From CAZEAC01 sp964510065 (GTDB lineage: Bacteria > Bdellovibrionota_C > UBA2361 > CAIXSY01): a DNA stretch of 64,000 bases. Below, piece by piece: positions 42,256 through 51,172 of the stretch (position 1 is its first letter; the number at the start of each line of letters is the position of its first letter). A program made the translations under genes and the position numbers. The stretch spans positions 25,492 to 89,491 of the forward strand of contig CAZEAC010000007.1 in assembly GCA_964510065.1 (NCBI GenBank), written 5' to 3'. Under the pieces are notes generated by a model. It saw only the letters and a list, made by a program, of their open reading frames with translations, ran no database searches and had not been told where the DNA came from.

Positions 42256-42540
42256 GTGTTTCAAAAGGTACAGAAGCTTTTTGCGCGACCTGAGTATCAC
42301 AGCGATAAGCTGATCGTGAAGTTCTTGCCTGATTGCGATGTGGAGTCCGCGCTTGGGCCTTTCGTAACCTCATATCGCATTTCATTTTTGAATATAAGTC
42401 CCGACGGGCGCTTTGGTGAGTTGCAGAATGCCTGCATCGTGACGGTGGCGCCAAAGTTGCTTGCCGAGGTAAAGCCTCTTCTTAAGGCATTGCCGAATGT
42501 TGAATACGTTGAGGACGTGCCAGTACGAAGACTTAGCTGA
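42256..42540 (+). CDS. Small hypothetical protein
   Basis: The 94-residue product probably starts at GTG 42256 after GAGGTAAGGA. The pattern (DKLIVKFLP, YRISFLNISPDG, ACIVTVAP, AEVKPLLKALPNVEYVEDVP) resembles the small alpha/beta fold of subtilisin propeptide-like inhibitors, in which the last strand (NVEYVEDV) is typical. No protease gene is adjacent. The assignment is by pattern only. Confidence 0.5.
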   Translation: MFQKVQKLFARPEYHSDKLIVKFLPDCDVESALGPFVTSYRISFLNISPDGRFGELQNACIVTVAPKLLAEVKPLLKALPNVEYVEDVPVRRLS

Positions 42541-42597
42541 ACCCTTTCTAAGCTAACTAATTCAGAAGATTTGGCGTTCCGGCGTTTGCCCGCAAAG

Positions 42598-43482
42598 CTA
42601 ATTGCGACGCGGCGGAGCCAAATACACTCGCTCGTGGACTTCGACCTGCGCTACTCCGTTTGAGCTGCCTGAGATACTGAAGGCCAAACCAGCAATTGGG
42701 ATTCGATTAGCGACGGAACTTCCATGAAGTACTTGGCCAATATTTTCAGACTCTAACGAGTCGACTATCTGCATGTCATTGCTTCTGGTAATCTTCACCC
42801 AAGCATGGCCGATCCCTTGTATTGCAGTAGAATTATCAAAATATAAGCCTGCCTGATATTCGATACAAACTGCCTCATTCGCAAAAGAAAATTCACTAAG
42901 CGCACACGAAACGTGCGTAAGCGCGCGCTCGGTACACTCGATCTTCGGTTTGCCGGTGAGACGCAAAATGTCGGGCTGGAACTCCGAGTCGCGGAGCAAC
43001 ATTACCGCCTGATAGCAGCTGTTGCTAAGTGGATCAGTGGTATACTTGGGGAAGCGCGAGCGCTGTTGAAAGATTACGGGCCAGAGCCGCTTTGTGTACT
43101 GGCCGTATTGCTGGCAGCTGTTGAGCATGCTGAGCAATACTTTACTGTCATACTGATTTGTTCCCCGCAGGTAGTCGTTTGTGACCTGACTAGCGGTAGA
43201 AGAGGTCTGAGCACCATGGGCTAGAGAAAAAATATAATCGCGGTCACTTTGACGCGCGATTGGAATCTTCGGATAGCTGCTCCATCGCCGGTATTCTTCA
43301 GTCTGTAAGAAATCTGATTTGGCTGCTGATGTTACAATTGCGGCTGCTTTCGGATCTCCGCCGGCCTTTTTTGTTGCGACCTCAGCGCCATCAACACAGG
43401 GAAGGGTGAGCGACAGGACAGTAGAAGCAACTTGAAGCGTGCTTCGAAGTGACATGCGCTGACGTGTGGAGGTGGTAAGCAT
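42598..43482 (-). CDS. Exported protein with possible Cys-His-Asp catalytic triad
   Basis: The 294-residue protein has an N-terminal export signal. In the C-terminal half, Cys206 (EAVCIEYQ), His226 (GIGHAWVKI) and Asp241 (MQIVDSLES) are spaced as in transglutaminase-like or related papain-fold enzymes, where Cys precedes a helix and His and Asp lie on neighbouring strands. The rest gives no family. No ribosome site marks ATG 43482; ATG 43455 is an alternative. Enzyme activity is inferred only. Confidence 0.5.
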   Translation of the reverse strand: MLTTSTRQRMSLRSTLQVASTVLSLTLPCVDGAEVATKKAGGDPKAAAIVTSAAKSDFLQTEEYRRWSSYPKIPIARQSDRDYIFSLAHGAQTSSTASQVTNDYLRGTNQYDSKVLLSMLNSCQQYGQYTKRLWPVIFQQRSRFPKYTTDPLSNSCYQAVMLLRDSEFQPDILRLTGKPKIECTERALTHVSCALSEFSFANEAVCIEYQAGLYFDNSTAIQGIGHAWVKITRSNDMQIVDSLESENIGQVLHGSSVANRIPIAGLAFSISGSSNGVAQVEVHERVYLAPPRRN

Positions 43483-43786
43483 AGGGTGCGAGTATAGTAC
43501 CGCTCCCCGCTTTAATCACCTCACCAATAGCCGTCTCAGTCCCCAGGATTTATTCCGGCAGATTATTTGGAGGATTATTTGGAAGGATTATTTGGACACC
43601 CAAACTGATTGTCGTCATATCTAATGATTCTGGCTGGTTAGGTAAATCTTGAGTAACGACTCAGCAAGTGGCGAGAAAAGATATTTGCCGTGCACCTGCA
43701 CGTTCACGGGCTCCCCCCACGTAATGAGTAGTTACAATCTGGAGATTCGGGTCATAAAATCGTTGCGAGGCTTCGCTTGCGGACAA
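43483..43786. other. Intergenic region with a repeat element
   Basis: About 300 bases between two minus-strand genes hold a short element with inverted ends (43651-43735), and two GGAGGATTATTTGGA-like tandem pieces near 43570-43595. No gene is seen. Confidence 0.5.
43651..43735. repeat. Dispersed element, short copy 4
   Basis: GAGTAACGACTCAGCAA at the left and TAATGAGTAGTTAC at the right are imperfect inverted repeats. The right end is identical over 14 bases to that of copy 3 at 63838-63851. The interior has a small palindrome (GTGCACCTGCAC) in place of the CTCTGTG core. Confidence 0.5.
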
Positions 43787-45742
43787 TTAGTTTATGGAGA
43801 GACCTAAACCGGAAGGCGCGTTTGGTGCGGACGTATTTGTTGAGCCGCCGGGTACCGAAATCGATATCGCCTGACTACTGTCAAAGTAAGAAGCTGTCCC
43901 GGAGTAGATTAGACCCATGGTGACCACAGCGTATTCCATAGCGCTACTCTGCGCGATTGATGAAGTATCTCTGAATGTAAGTTCGGAAATAGCATCACCA
44001 TGTGGGTGCTCTGCGGAAAGCGGCACTCCTGTGATACGAACGAACTCTGGCGTACCAACAGGTCGCCTAAAAACATGGTAGCCTACGAATTGCGCGTTGG
44101 TGCTTACGGTGGGGCTGCCAGCCCAAGTCAGGCTGACTGAATTACTCGCGCGGATAGCTTGTAGGTTCTGCGGCGGAGCGAAATACTGTATTCGCAAAGT
44201 TGGATCCCCTAGCAGAGAGCCGTTGTGTAAATGATCAGCTTTTCGACGTGCGACAACTCCGATTGATGCGCCAACCGCAAGTGGTGTGAAGTCGATATCG
44301 ATACGATTAGCCCAGAGTGTGCTGAGTGCAAGATTATTATTTGGACCGGCGATCGCGGTTGCAAGGAGCCCGTTGGGATAATCCCAATCACCGAAGTAGC
44401 TGCCGAAGAGTGCAGTGAATGGGCTGCTGGTTACCTGTGTGCTAAAATTGCCGCTACTTCCTATCCCGCCCACGCTGGTATAGGAGCCTGCTCCGCATCC
44501 ATAGCTAATAAAGTGTGGTGCTGTAGTGCCCGGAGCAAACCAGGAGGCAGCAAAGGCACTGTTCTTGCCAAAAATCGCGGCAGCCCCTTCCCACGCTATT
44601 CGAGCGAAGTTCTCTCCGCCAAAGGTTCCAAAGTTGTCGACAATTAACATTTTGGGAAGTATCTGCTGATAGGCTCCCGTCCTCGTGCGATACGCATGGT
44701 TTCGAAGCAGGTATCGACGCAGAAGGTCAAGTTCCGGAGCAAACGTAATCCGCGAGAAATCGATTCGTCCAATTTCCAATTCTGCTCCATCGATCGGAGT
44801 GGCCTGATCGAACTTGCCATCGCCAGCCTCGTTTTGCGTGCGAGCCGGGACACCAGTTATTTGACTGCTGGTGTCGGTCCACTGCGGCAATCCCGTGTGC
44901 ATAGCATCATCAATGTCGGCGTAGTAGAGGTCGCTGCTCCAGGCACCTTGGTGGTCAGCATGTCCGTCGGCCGCAGAAGTTCCAGAGTATGGAATTGGCA
45001 CACGACCGATCAGCAGCACCGAACGATTCAAGGTTGGCGCTTTGCGGTACCATACATTAATGGCTGAGCGCACCGCATCAACTTCTGCACGGCGCTGTGG
45101 TCCGATCGCGGTTCCTGTTGTCGCGGGATCGATTTTCATTCGCGGAGTAATAGTACGAGTTACCGTATAGCCATCGAGGGTGAGGTCGCTTTCTAATGTC
45201 GCAAGCTCAAGTGCGATTCCCGCGGTGATGCTTTCATCTATGACTAACAATACGCCTCCCCGTTTTTCGCGCCACGGAACCTCACTTCCAACAGGAAATA
45301 CCGCGAGGCGGTAATTGGTTGTGGTTGAATTGACTAACTCATATTCAAGAAGTTGCCCAGGGGAGAGGTTGGTTTCGGTGTAACTGAGCGCGGCGACCGG
45401 CAGTAGGCCGACACTCACGAAACCTGGATCGCCGTAGCGAGCGGCCGAGCGCGCAACCCACTCGCGTCGCGATAATGTCAGATAGTTACTGGTGCCACCG
45501 GACTCTGGTGGCTTCCACTCAATCTTCGCCGCGAGTGGATTTCGAGAGTATATTACCTGAACTTCGGCCGAATTATCTCGCACCGTCTGTGCGAACCCAC
45601 AGACGGGTATAATGAGAGCCGCGATAATCCAGCCGGTCACAAGATACAATTGCGTTCGCACTCTTGGTGCTGCTCCGCGCAAGTAGCTAAGAAGTGACGC
45701 CACCGACGCTAAGTTTTTACCGAAATCGATTAGAATTAACAC
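43787..45742 (-). CDS. Secreted gingipain-like (C25-related) protein with fibronectin-type C-terminus
   Basis: The 651-residue protein has a signal-like hydrophobic segment (about 35-52). Its middle part has the layout of C25-like proteins: SVLLIGRVPIPYSG, WSSDLYYADIDD, FISYGCGAGSY, LFGSYFGDWDYPNG and HNGSLLGDPTLRI. A fibronectin III-like domain follows (about 560-640). The Cys in the YGCG segment could be catalytic, but a matching His is not obvious, so protease activity is uncertain. It starts at a GTG (45742) with a weak ribosome site. Confidence 0.65.
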   Translation of the reverse strand: MLILIDFGKNLASVASLLSYLRGAAPRVRTQLYLVTGWIIAALIIPVCGFAQTVRDNSAEVQVIYSRNPLAAKIEWKPPESGGTSNYLTLSRREWVARSAARYGDPGFVSVGLLPVAALSYTETNLSPGQLLEYELVNSTTTNYRLAVFPVGSEVPWREKRGGVLLVIDESITAGIALELATLESDLTLDGYTVTRTITPRMKIDPATTGTAIGPQRRAEVDAVRSAINVWYRKAPTLNRSVLLIGRVPIPYSGTSAADGHADHQGAWSSDLYYADIDDAMHTGLPQWTDTSSQITGVPARTQNEAGDGKFDQATPIDGAELEIGRIDFSRITFAPELDLLRRYLLRNHAYRTRTGAYQQILPKMLIVDNFGTFGGENFARIAWEGAAAIFGKNSAFAASWFAPGTTAPHFISYGCGAGSYTSVGGIGSSGNFSTQVTSSPFTALFGSYFGDWDYPNGLLATAIAGPNNNLALSTLWANRIDIDFTPLAVGASIGVVARRKADHLHNGSLLGDPTLRIQYFAPPQNLQAIRASNSVSLTWAGSPTVSTNAQFVGYHVFRRPVGTPEFVRITGVPLSAEHPHGDAISELTFRDTSSIAQSSAMEYAVVTMGLIYSGTASYFDSSQAISISVPGGSTNTSAPNAPSGLGLSIN

Positions 45743-45977
45743 TACAAAGTCCCATTAGTTCAAAGTACCAGGCACGCGTCCATAGCGCTTCGCTGGAAAG
45801 ATCGGCATAGGTGAGTCAAAACATGAGAGGCCCGGAGGAGTTAAAGGCGCAGATACACACATCGCAAACGAACAAAATGCAGCGTGGTAAGCATTTTTGG
45901 AAGTTTACCCTTCACCTTCAAGGCGAGAATCGTGCTATGAAATAGCTTCTCTAACATTTTATGGAGTAGGGGAGCTC

Positions 45978-46259
45978 ATGCCATATATCAAGAAATCTGA
46001 TCGACCAAGGTACGAAAGCGCGATTCGCGAACTAGCGAGGCAGATTCCAAATGACCGCAGCGACCGGCCGGGACATTTAAACTACATTATTACCATGTTG
46101 CTTCGAACGACCTATGGCTCGAAGATGCGCTATGCCGATCATAATGAGGCAATCGGCGTGCTGGAATGTGTCAAGCAGGAGCTCTATCGGAAGCTCACCG
46201 CACCCTACGAAGATGAGAAGATTGTAAGCGAAGGCGATCTCAACCCGATACAGGCGTAA
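45978..46259 (+). CDS. Small conserved protein (DUF6899-like)
   Basis: The 93-residue product starts at ATG 45978 after GGGGAG; an earlier in-frame start at 45897 would add residues unlike the family. The sequence (PGHLNYIITMLL, YADHNEAIGVLECVKQELYR, APYEDEKI) matches what I recall of DUF6899, a widespread small family of unknown function. It lies 16 bases before the nucleoside phosphorylase gene and probably shares its transcript. Confidence 0.7.
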   Translation: MPYIKKSDRPRYESAIRELARQIPNDRSDRPGHLNYIITMLLRTTYGSKMRYADHNEAIGVLECVKQELYRKLTAPYEDEKIVSEGDLNPIQA

Positions 46260-46275
46260 TCCGGAGCGTCCTATA

Positions 46276-47256
46276 ATGTTTGCACAATCGCATGTGAAGT
46301 TAGGGCACGCGCCGCAGGGTCCGTTTAGTAACTCCGATCTGATCATAACCGGTGAGGGGCGAATTTATCACCTTGATCTGAAGCCTGAGGAGCTTCGTCC
46401 TAACGTGCTCTTAGTTGGGGATCCGGAGCGCGTAAGCTGGATATCCGAGAAATTCGGGCTTAAAAAAGACGTAGAGCGATTTCACCGCGGTCTTCGCACC
46501 ATTAGTGGAAGCTTTGGTGAACATGCACTGCCGGTATCTATTGTGACTTCGGGAATGGGAACTCCTTCTTTGGAAATTGTCTTTTCGGAGTTGGTAGCGC
46601 TTCGAGAAATTGATTTCACGACGCGAAAGCGAATAGCTCAGCCGCTCCCGCTTACTATAATTCGCGTTGGAACCTCGGGCGCAATTCAGTCAGGCACGGT
46701 CTTGGGAACTCCAATTGTCTCGCGCTACGCCGTGGGCCTTGATAACACTGGTTTATTCTATGACGTTCCCTCGAATCCAGATATTGGTGCGCTTGAGCGC
46801 TCGATAAGTTCGATACTTGAGAGTACTTGCGCACCGAACGCGCGATTTCGGGGAAAAATATCTCCCTACGCGGCAGAAGCAAGTAATGAAGTTGTCGCGG
46901 CGCTTGGGAAGGCCGCTGATCAGCTGGGAATAGCACATTCGCTCGGCATCACCGTGGCTAATGCCGGATTCTTTGGCAACCAGGGTCGAGATATTTTGCG
47001 TGCCCCTTTGACCGTGCCGGATATTGATCGTGCCCTTGAGCCTTTCAGCTTCAATGGACTGCGAATCGAAAATATGGAGATGGAGTCGAGTGCGCTATTT
47101 CATCTTGGTGCGGCGCATGCTTATCGGGTTGGCGCGGTCTGTGCGACGGTGGCGCATCGACCTAGTGACAGCTTTGCGAGTGATATTCCTCACGTGGTGC
47201 AGCGCGCTACAGCGATAGCGCTTCGAGCACTGGAGCTTCTTTCAGATAATCGGTAG
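46276..47256 (+). CDS. Nucleoside phosphorylase (uridine phosphorylase type)
   Basis: This enzyme splits nucleosides with phosphate in nucleotide salvage. The 326-residue protein has the family pattern: IYHLDLKPEELRPNVLLVGDPERV, VTSGMGTPSLEIVFSEL, IIRVGTSGAIQ and the substrate-binding IENMEMESSALFHLG. The Glu-Met-Glu motif in the last is the ribose-binding signature. Closest in pattern to uridine phosphorylase-like proteins of Bacteroidetes. The base preference cannot be read. Confidence 0.88.
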   Translation: MFAQSHVKLGHAPQGPFSNSDLIITGEGRIYHLDLKPEELRPNVLLVGDPERVSWISEKFGLKKDVERFHRGLRTISGSFGEHALPVSIVTSGMGTPSLEIVFSELVALREIDFTTRKRIAQPLPLTIIRVGTSGAIQSGTVLGTPIVSRYAVGLDNTGLFYDVPSNPDIGALERSISSILESTCAPNARFRGKISPYAAEASNEVVAALGKAADQLGIAHSLGITVANAGFFGNQGRDILRAPLTVPDIDRALEPFSFNGLRIENMEMESSALFHLGAAHAYRVGAVCATVAHRPSDSFASDIPHVVQRATAIALRALELLSDNR

Positions 47257-47314
47257 TGGTGCGCCACGATAATCTACTGGCCTTTCCGTCCCCCGCGAAA
47301 TAGTATGATCAAGG

Positions 47315-49267
47315 ATGAGCCCCGATTCCGCCCAAATATTTGTAAGTGATTCGGAGAAAACATATCTCCAGGAGCTTTCTAGGCTCTATCCTACTGCCGG
47401 TTCGGCGCTTTCGAGAATTGCGCTTCTTGAAAGTGCTTTGACCCTGCCAAAGGGCACTGTCCATGTCATTAGCGATGTACACGGAGAGTACAAAAAACTG
47501 AAGCATGTGATTAACAATGCCTCGGGAAGCTTGCGAATGCTTGTTGCGCGAACCCTTGGAGAAAAGGTCTCCGAACCGGAGGTCCTCCAGCTTCTAAATT
47601 TTATTCACTACCCGCACGAAAGCTATAATCTCCTTTGCGGCACGCTCTCTGACCGCAGCGCCCGGAAAGTGTTTTTAAAACATATAGTCTCACTTGAATT
47701 GGAACTTTTAAAAGAACTTCGCGCACGGTTTACCATAGAGGACGTCGAAGCGGTGCTTCCTAGCTCTTACCGCGCCCTTTTTAAAGAGCTGCTCTCCCAC
47801 CGTGAGCTTGATCGCGCTGATGTGTTCCTTTCGTCGATCGTCGAGCAGTTTATTGTGCATAATGCCGAGGAGGATCTTCTCCGGCTTCTTGCGCGTGTAG
47901 TTCGAAACCTGCTTGTCACCGAACTTGTTGTTGCAGGAGACCTGGGCGATCGCGGAGAGAGAATCGATAGAGTAATTGAGTATCTCATGCGTCAGCCCAA
48001 CGTGTCGATTACCTGGGGCAACCACGATGTCTCCTGGATGGGAGCTTGCCTTGGTGACAGAACCTGTATCGCGACCGTGCTCCGCTTCTCGCTTCGTTAC
48101 AGTAGGACCGAGCAGCTCGAGGAAGGTTACGGGATCTCGCTTGCGCCGCTCGAAGTTCTCGCGCGCGAGGTCTATGGTGCGGACCCCGCTGACAGATTTG
48201 CCTGTAAAGGCGAAAGCTGGCGCGATCCAAAGCTGATGGCGCGTATGCAAAAAGCCGCGACAGTTATTTTATTGAAGCTAGAAGGACAGACGATCCTTCG
48301 AAATCCGCACTATCACATGCGTGAGCGCGCGTTACTTGAAAAGATTGATCTCAAACGAGGCTCGGTCGAGCTTTCCAGCGGATCGCACGAGCTGGTCGAC
48401 AGACTGTGGCCGACGCTGAACCCTGAGAATCCCTATGCGCTCTCTCTCCAGGAGCAAAGCTGTATCGAGAGGCTTCGCGAATCATTTATCGAGAGTCCGA
48501 TGCTCTGGCGACACATGACGTTTGTCGCACGTCATGGTTGTATGCATCTTCGCCGTGATAAGAATCTTATTTTTCATGGCTGCGTGCCCTGCGACAGCGA
48601 CGGTAGATTCCTGTCGATGAATGTTGATGGTGAGAGCCTTGTCGGCAAGGCTCTTTTTCATAAGCTTAATGCTGTGGTTTCGCGCGCGTTTCGCGAAAAA
48701 CGGCAAAGCGATCTCGATGTACTGTGGTATCTTTGGTGTGGCGCGGAATCGCCACTCTTCGGGAAAAATAAGATGGCAACGTTCGAGAGCCACTTTATCG
48801 CTGAAAAAGAGCTGCAGCGTGAGCACAACAACAGCTACTTTGAGCTAATTCATTCACGTGCTTTTTGCGCGAGAGTGCTCAGTGAGTTCGGCGTCGATAA
48901 GGAAGAGGGGCTCATAGTAAATGGACATATTCCAGTAAAGATCGATCAGGGCGAGTCGCCACTTAAAAGAAGTGCTATGGCAGTGACGATTGATGGCGCA
49001 TTTTCTGAAAGTTACGGTGATAAAGGCTACACTCTTATCCTCGATGCTGCGAAGACTGCACTGGCACAACACCATCATTTCGAATCGGTGCAAAGCTCAA
49101 TTACCAAGGGCACCGATATCATTCCGACTATTCAAGAGCTACGAAGTTTCAATAATACTCGGGCAGTTACTGATACGGAGCAGGGCGATAGCATCCGCGC
49201 CCAACTGAAATTGCTGAATGAACTTTTGATAGCCTATCGAAACAATACAATTCGAGAAGCACGCTAG
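47315..49267 (+). CDS. fbp: Class III fructose-1,6-bisphosphatase
   Basis: The enzyme dephosphorylates fructose-1,6-bisphosphate in gluconeogenesis. At 650 residues it is the large, Firmicutes-type class III enzyme with a calcineurin-like metallophosphatase core: GTVHVISDVHGEY (Asp54, His56), VAGDLGDRG and TWGNHD supply the metal ligands. Class III is unrelated in sequence to class I and II enzymes. Its stop overlaps the stop of the convergent helicase gene. Confidence 0.95.
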   Translation: MSPDSAQIFVSDSEKTYLQELSRLYPTAGSALSRIALLESALTLPKGTVHVISDVHGEYKKLKHVINNASGSLRMLVARTLGEKVSEPEVLQLLNFIHYPHESYNLLCGTLSDRSARKVFLKHIVSLELELLKELRARFTIEDVEAVLPSSYRALFKELLSHRELDRADVFLSSIVEQFIVHNAEEDLLRLLARVVRNLLVTELVVAGDLGDRGERIDRVIEYLMRQPNVSITWGNHDVSWMGACLGDRTCIATVLRFSLRYSRTEQLEEGYGISLAPLEVLAREVYGADPADRFACKGESWRDPKLMARMQKAATVILLKLEGQTILRNPHYHMRERALLEKIDLKRGSVELSSGSHELVDRLWPTLNPENPYALSLQEQSCIERLRESFIESPMLWRHMTFVARHGCMHLRRDKNLIFHGCVPCDSDGRFLSMNVDGESLVGKALFHKLNAVVSRAFREKRQSDLDVLWYLWCGAESPLFGKNKMATFESHFIAEKELQREHNNSYFELIHSRAFCARVLSEFGVDKEEGLIVNGHIPVKIDQGESPLKRSAMAVTIDGAFSESYGDKGYTLILDAAKTALAQHHHFESVQSSITKGTDIIPTIQELRSFNNTRAVTDTEQGDSIRAQLKLLNELLIAYRNNTIREAR

Positions 49268-50874
49268 TTCTCGCTCCGTGCGGCTTTCTCCATCAACTCT
49301 TCGAGCATGCCGATGCGATCACGTAATTGCTGCTCAGTGCAGTGGGTCTGGCTTCGGACTGCCTGAGCATGGTTAAGTAGTGTATGAATCACTGAGTGTG
49401 ATTTTCCAGAATTGCGGTGATATCCGGCAACCAAATGCTTAATCTCGGTCGCGAGCCGCTGCTTTACTTCGCTGCGAGTAAGACTTTGTTCTTGTCGCAG
49501 CTCCATCTCACGGTGAATAGTCTCCTGTAATTCTTGCGGTTCGAGTGTCCCGCCGAAAAGTGAGAGCTGATTACCATGGAGCAGTACCGCCTCGAGTCCG
49601 CTGTTCACGCCATGAAGTGCACTCCAGCTGCGTTTGTCGTGCGGTTCGCTCTGAGCTCGCGATTGTTCGGTCTCATCATAGGGATTCTCTGTTTTGCGGA
49701 AGAGACAGTGCCTTATCTCGCCTTCGATCTCCTCAGCAAGCCGATGAAGGGTCGGATCGGAAGGTAAGAACAGGTACGCTACCTGTGGGCCACTGAGTTG
49801 TGGTTGACGCCGCACGATTCGTCCAAGAAACTGTCGAAAGTACATCTTGGTCTTAATGGTGGTTGCATAAACTCCGACTCTCAGCCGGGGAATGTCAACT
49901 CCTTCGCTTACCATATTGCACGCGACGAGCCAATGTGACCGATCGTCCGAAAATGCCTTTATTTTTTTCGATGCGCTACTATCTTCGGAGAGCACCACCG
50001 TTGGCTTTTCTCCTGTACATGCCTGCAGCAAGCGCGCCATCTGTCGAGCATGCGATTGATCGGCGCATACCATCAGAGCTCCGGCGTGCGGATGAGCGCG
50101 TCGCGTCGTAAGCAGCATCTGATGAGCTTCTCGGACCATCGGCTCAATCCAACCGGTCTCGGCTTCGAGTGCGGCGCGCAGCCTGCGTGCCGAATTAAGA
50201 GGATCCAGAGTGTCGTGGAAGTTGGCGCTATATACCTTATCCTGTTCGCTCCAGGTAACCTCTCCGCCGAAAGTAAAAAATGCGGTGGGACGACAGACAC
50301 CATCCTCAACAGCGCGTGCGTAGGTGTAGGCATAATTGGGCTGGCTTAGGCCCTCCTTGTCGTATTCGACAAACGGAATCGCATTGCAATCGCTGCGAAA
50401 CGCAGTTCCAGAAAGACAGAGAATAAAGGGGGCGCTCTCCAAGTTTTTGCGCAGCGCGTTGCCCCAACTTCGGCCGTCCGCAGCATGGTGAACCTCGTCG
50501 AGAATCACGACGGCATTCCGTGCCAGCGCGCGAATAGTCGCTGAACTGCTTTCGAGCTGCTGGTAGGTCATTACAGCTCCGCGAAAGTCCTTTGCAAGCG
50601 CGGTTCTCTTTCCTCCGAAATTACTATCGAGGTCGATGCCAAATTGTGCGGCGGCGCGGGCCCACTGAATCCGAAGATGAGCGGTCGGTACTACAATCAG
50701 CGCTGACTGGGCAAGGCGAGTCTTGAGCTGGTGCTTCACGACGAGCAATGCGGCGGAAGTTTTTCCGGCGCCGGGCGTAGCCTCCCAAAGAAGCGTACGT
50801 GTCCCCGCGGAGAGCGCCTCGAGATAACAGCTGTAGGCCTCGCGTTGCCAGGATCGAAGTTGAAAACTATGCAT
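49264..50874 (-). CDS. Superfamily 2 DEAD/DEAH-box helicase
   Basis: The 536-residue protein has Walker A ATPGAGKT (residues 32-39), the DEVHHA box, LSGTAF (motif III) and QFLGRIVRRQP (motif VI), so it is a full SF2 ATPase of the XPB/type III restriction-like kind. A basic and Gln-rich C-terminal part (about 400-536) is specific to it. No nuclease or methylase partner is adjacent. It may act in DNA repair or as part of a defence function; neither is shown by context. Confidence 0.85.
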   Translation of the reverse strand: MHSFQLRSWQREAYSCYLEALSAGTRTLLWEATPGAGKTSAALLVVKHQLKTRLAQSALIVVPTAHLRIQWARAAAQFGIDLDSNFGGKRTALAKDFRGAVMTYQQLESSSATIRALARNAVVILDEVHHAADGRSWGNALRKNLESAPFILCLSGTAFRSDCNAIPFVEYDKEGLSQPNYAYTYARAVEDGVCRPTAFFTFGGEVTWSEQDKVYSANFHDTLDPLNSARRLRAALEAETGWIEPMVREAHQMLLTTRRAHPHAGALMVCADQSHARQMARLLQACTGEKPTVVLSEDSSASKKIKAFSDDRSHWLVACNMVSEGVDIPRLRVGVYATTIKTKMYFRQFLGRIVRRQPQLSGPQVAYLFLPSDPTLHRLAEEIEGEIRHCLFRKTENPYDETEQSRAQSEPHDKRSWSALHGVNSGLEAVLLHGNQLSLFGGTLEPQELQETIHREMELRQEQSLTRSEVKQRLATEIKHLVAGYHRNSGKSHSVIHTLLNHAQAVRSQTHCTEQQLRDRIGMLEELMEKAARSEN

Positions 50875-50942
50875 GATTATTGGAAATACGGCGCGGGCTG
50901 ACCTGCTTTGAAACTACTCGTCCATCACGAAGTTTATTAATA

Positions 50943-51038
50943 GAGCGTGTTCTGAACTTTTGTCCGTCGCGACTAGGCCAACGAAGCAGTTTAATGCGAA
51001 TTAGGGCTCGCAGCAGGACAAGAGTTCAGAACACGCTC
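50943..51038. repeat. Long imperfect inverted repeat
   Basis: GAGCGTGTTCTGAACTTTTGTCC (50943-50965) matches the reverse complement of 51016-51038 in 22 of 23 bases, with a 50-base spacer that starts with the palindrome GTCGCGAC. It has no coding capacity and looks like a REP/MITE-type element unrelated to the CTCTGTG family. Confidence 0.75.
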
Positions 51039-51172
51039 CAGTGCGGCGTCTATTGACCGCCGCAGTAACGCAATAACATCGACGAAAAAAGCTCGGTCGA
51101 CAAGAGCCTACAAGCGATACAGTGTCTTAATAATTAATGGCAGCAAACCTGGAGACAAAGCTTGTCTCTGTT

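Noticed and set aside
49264..50874. SF2 helicase as part of a restriction or defence system
   Set aside because: No nuclease, methylase or other defence partner is adjacent, so I left it as a helicase of unknown role.
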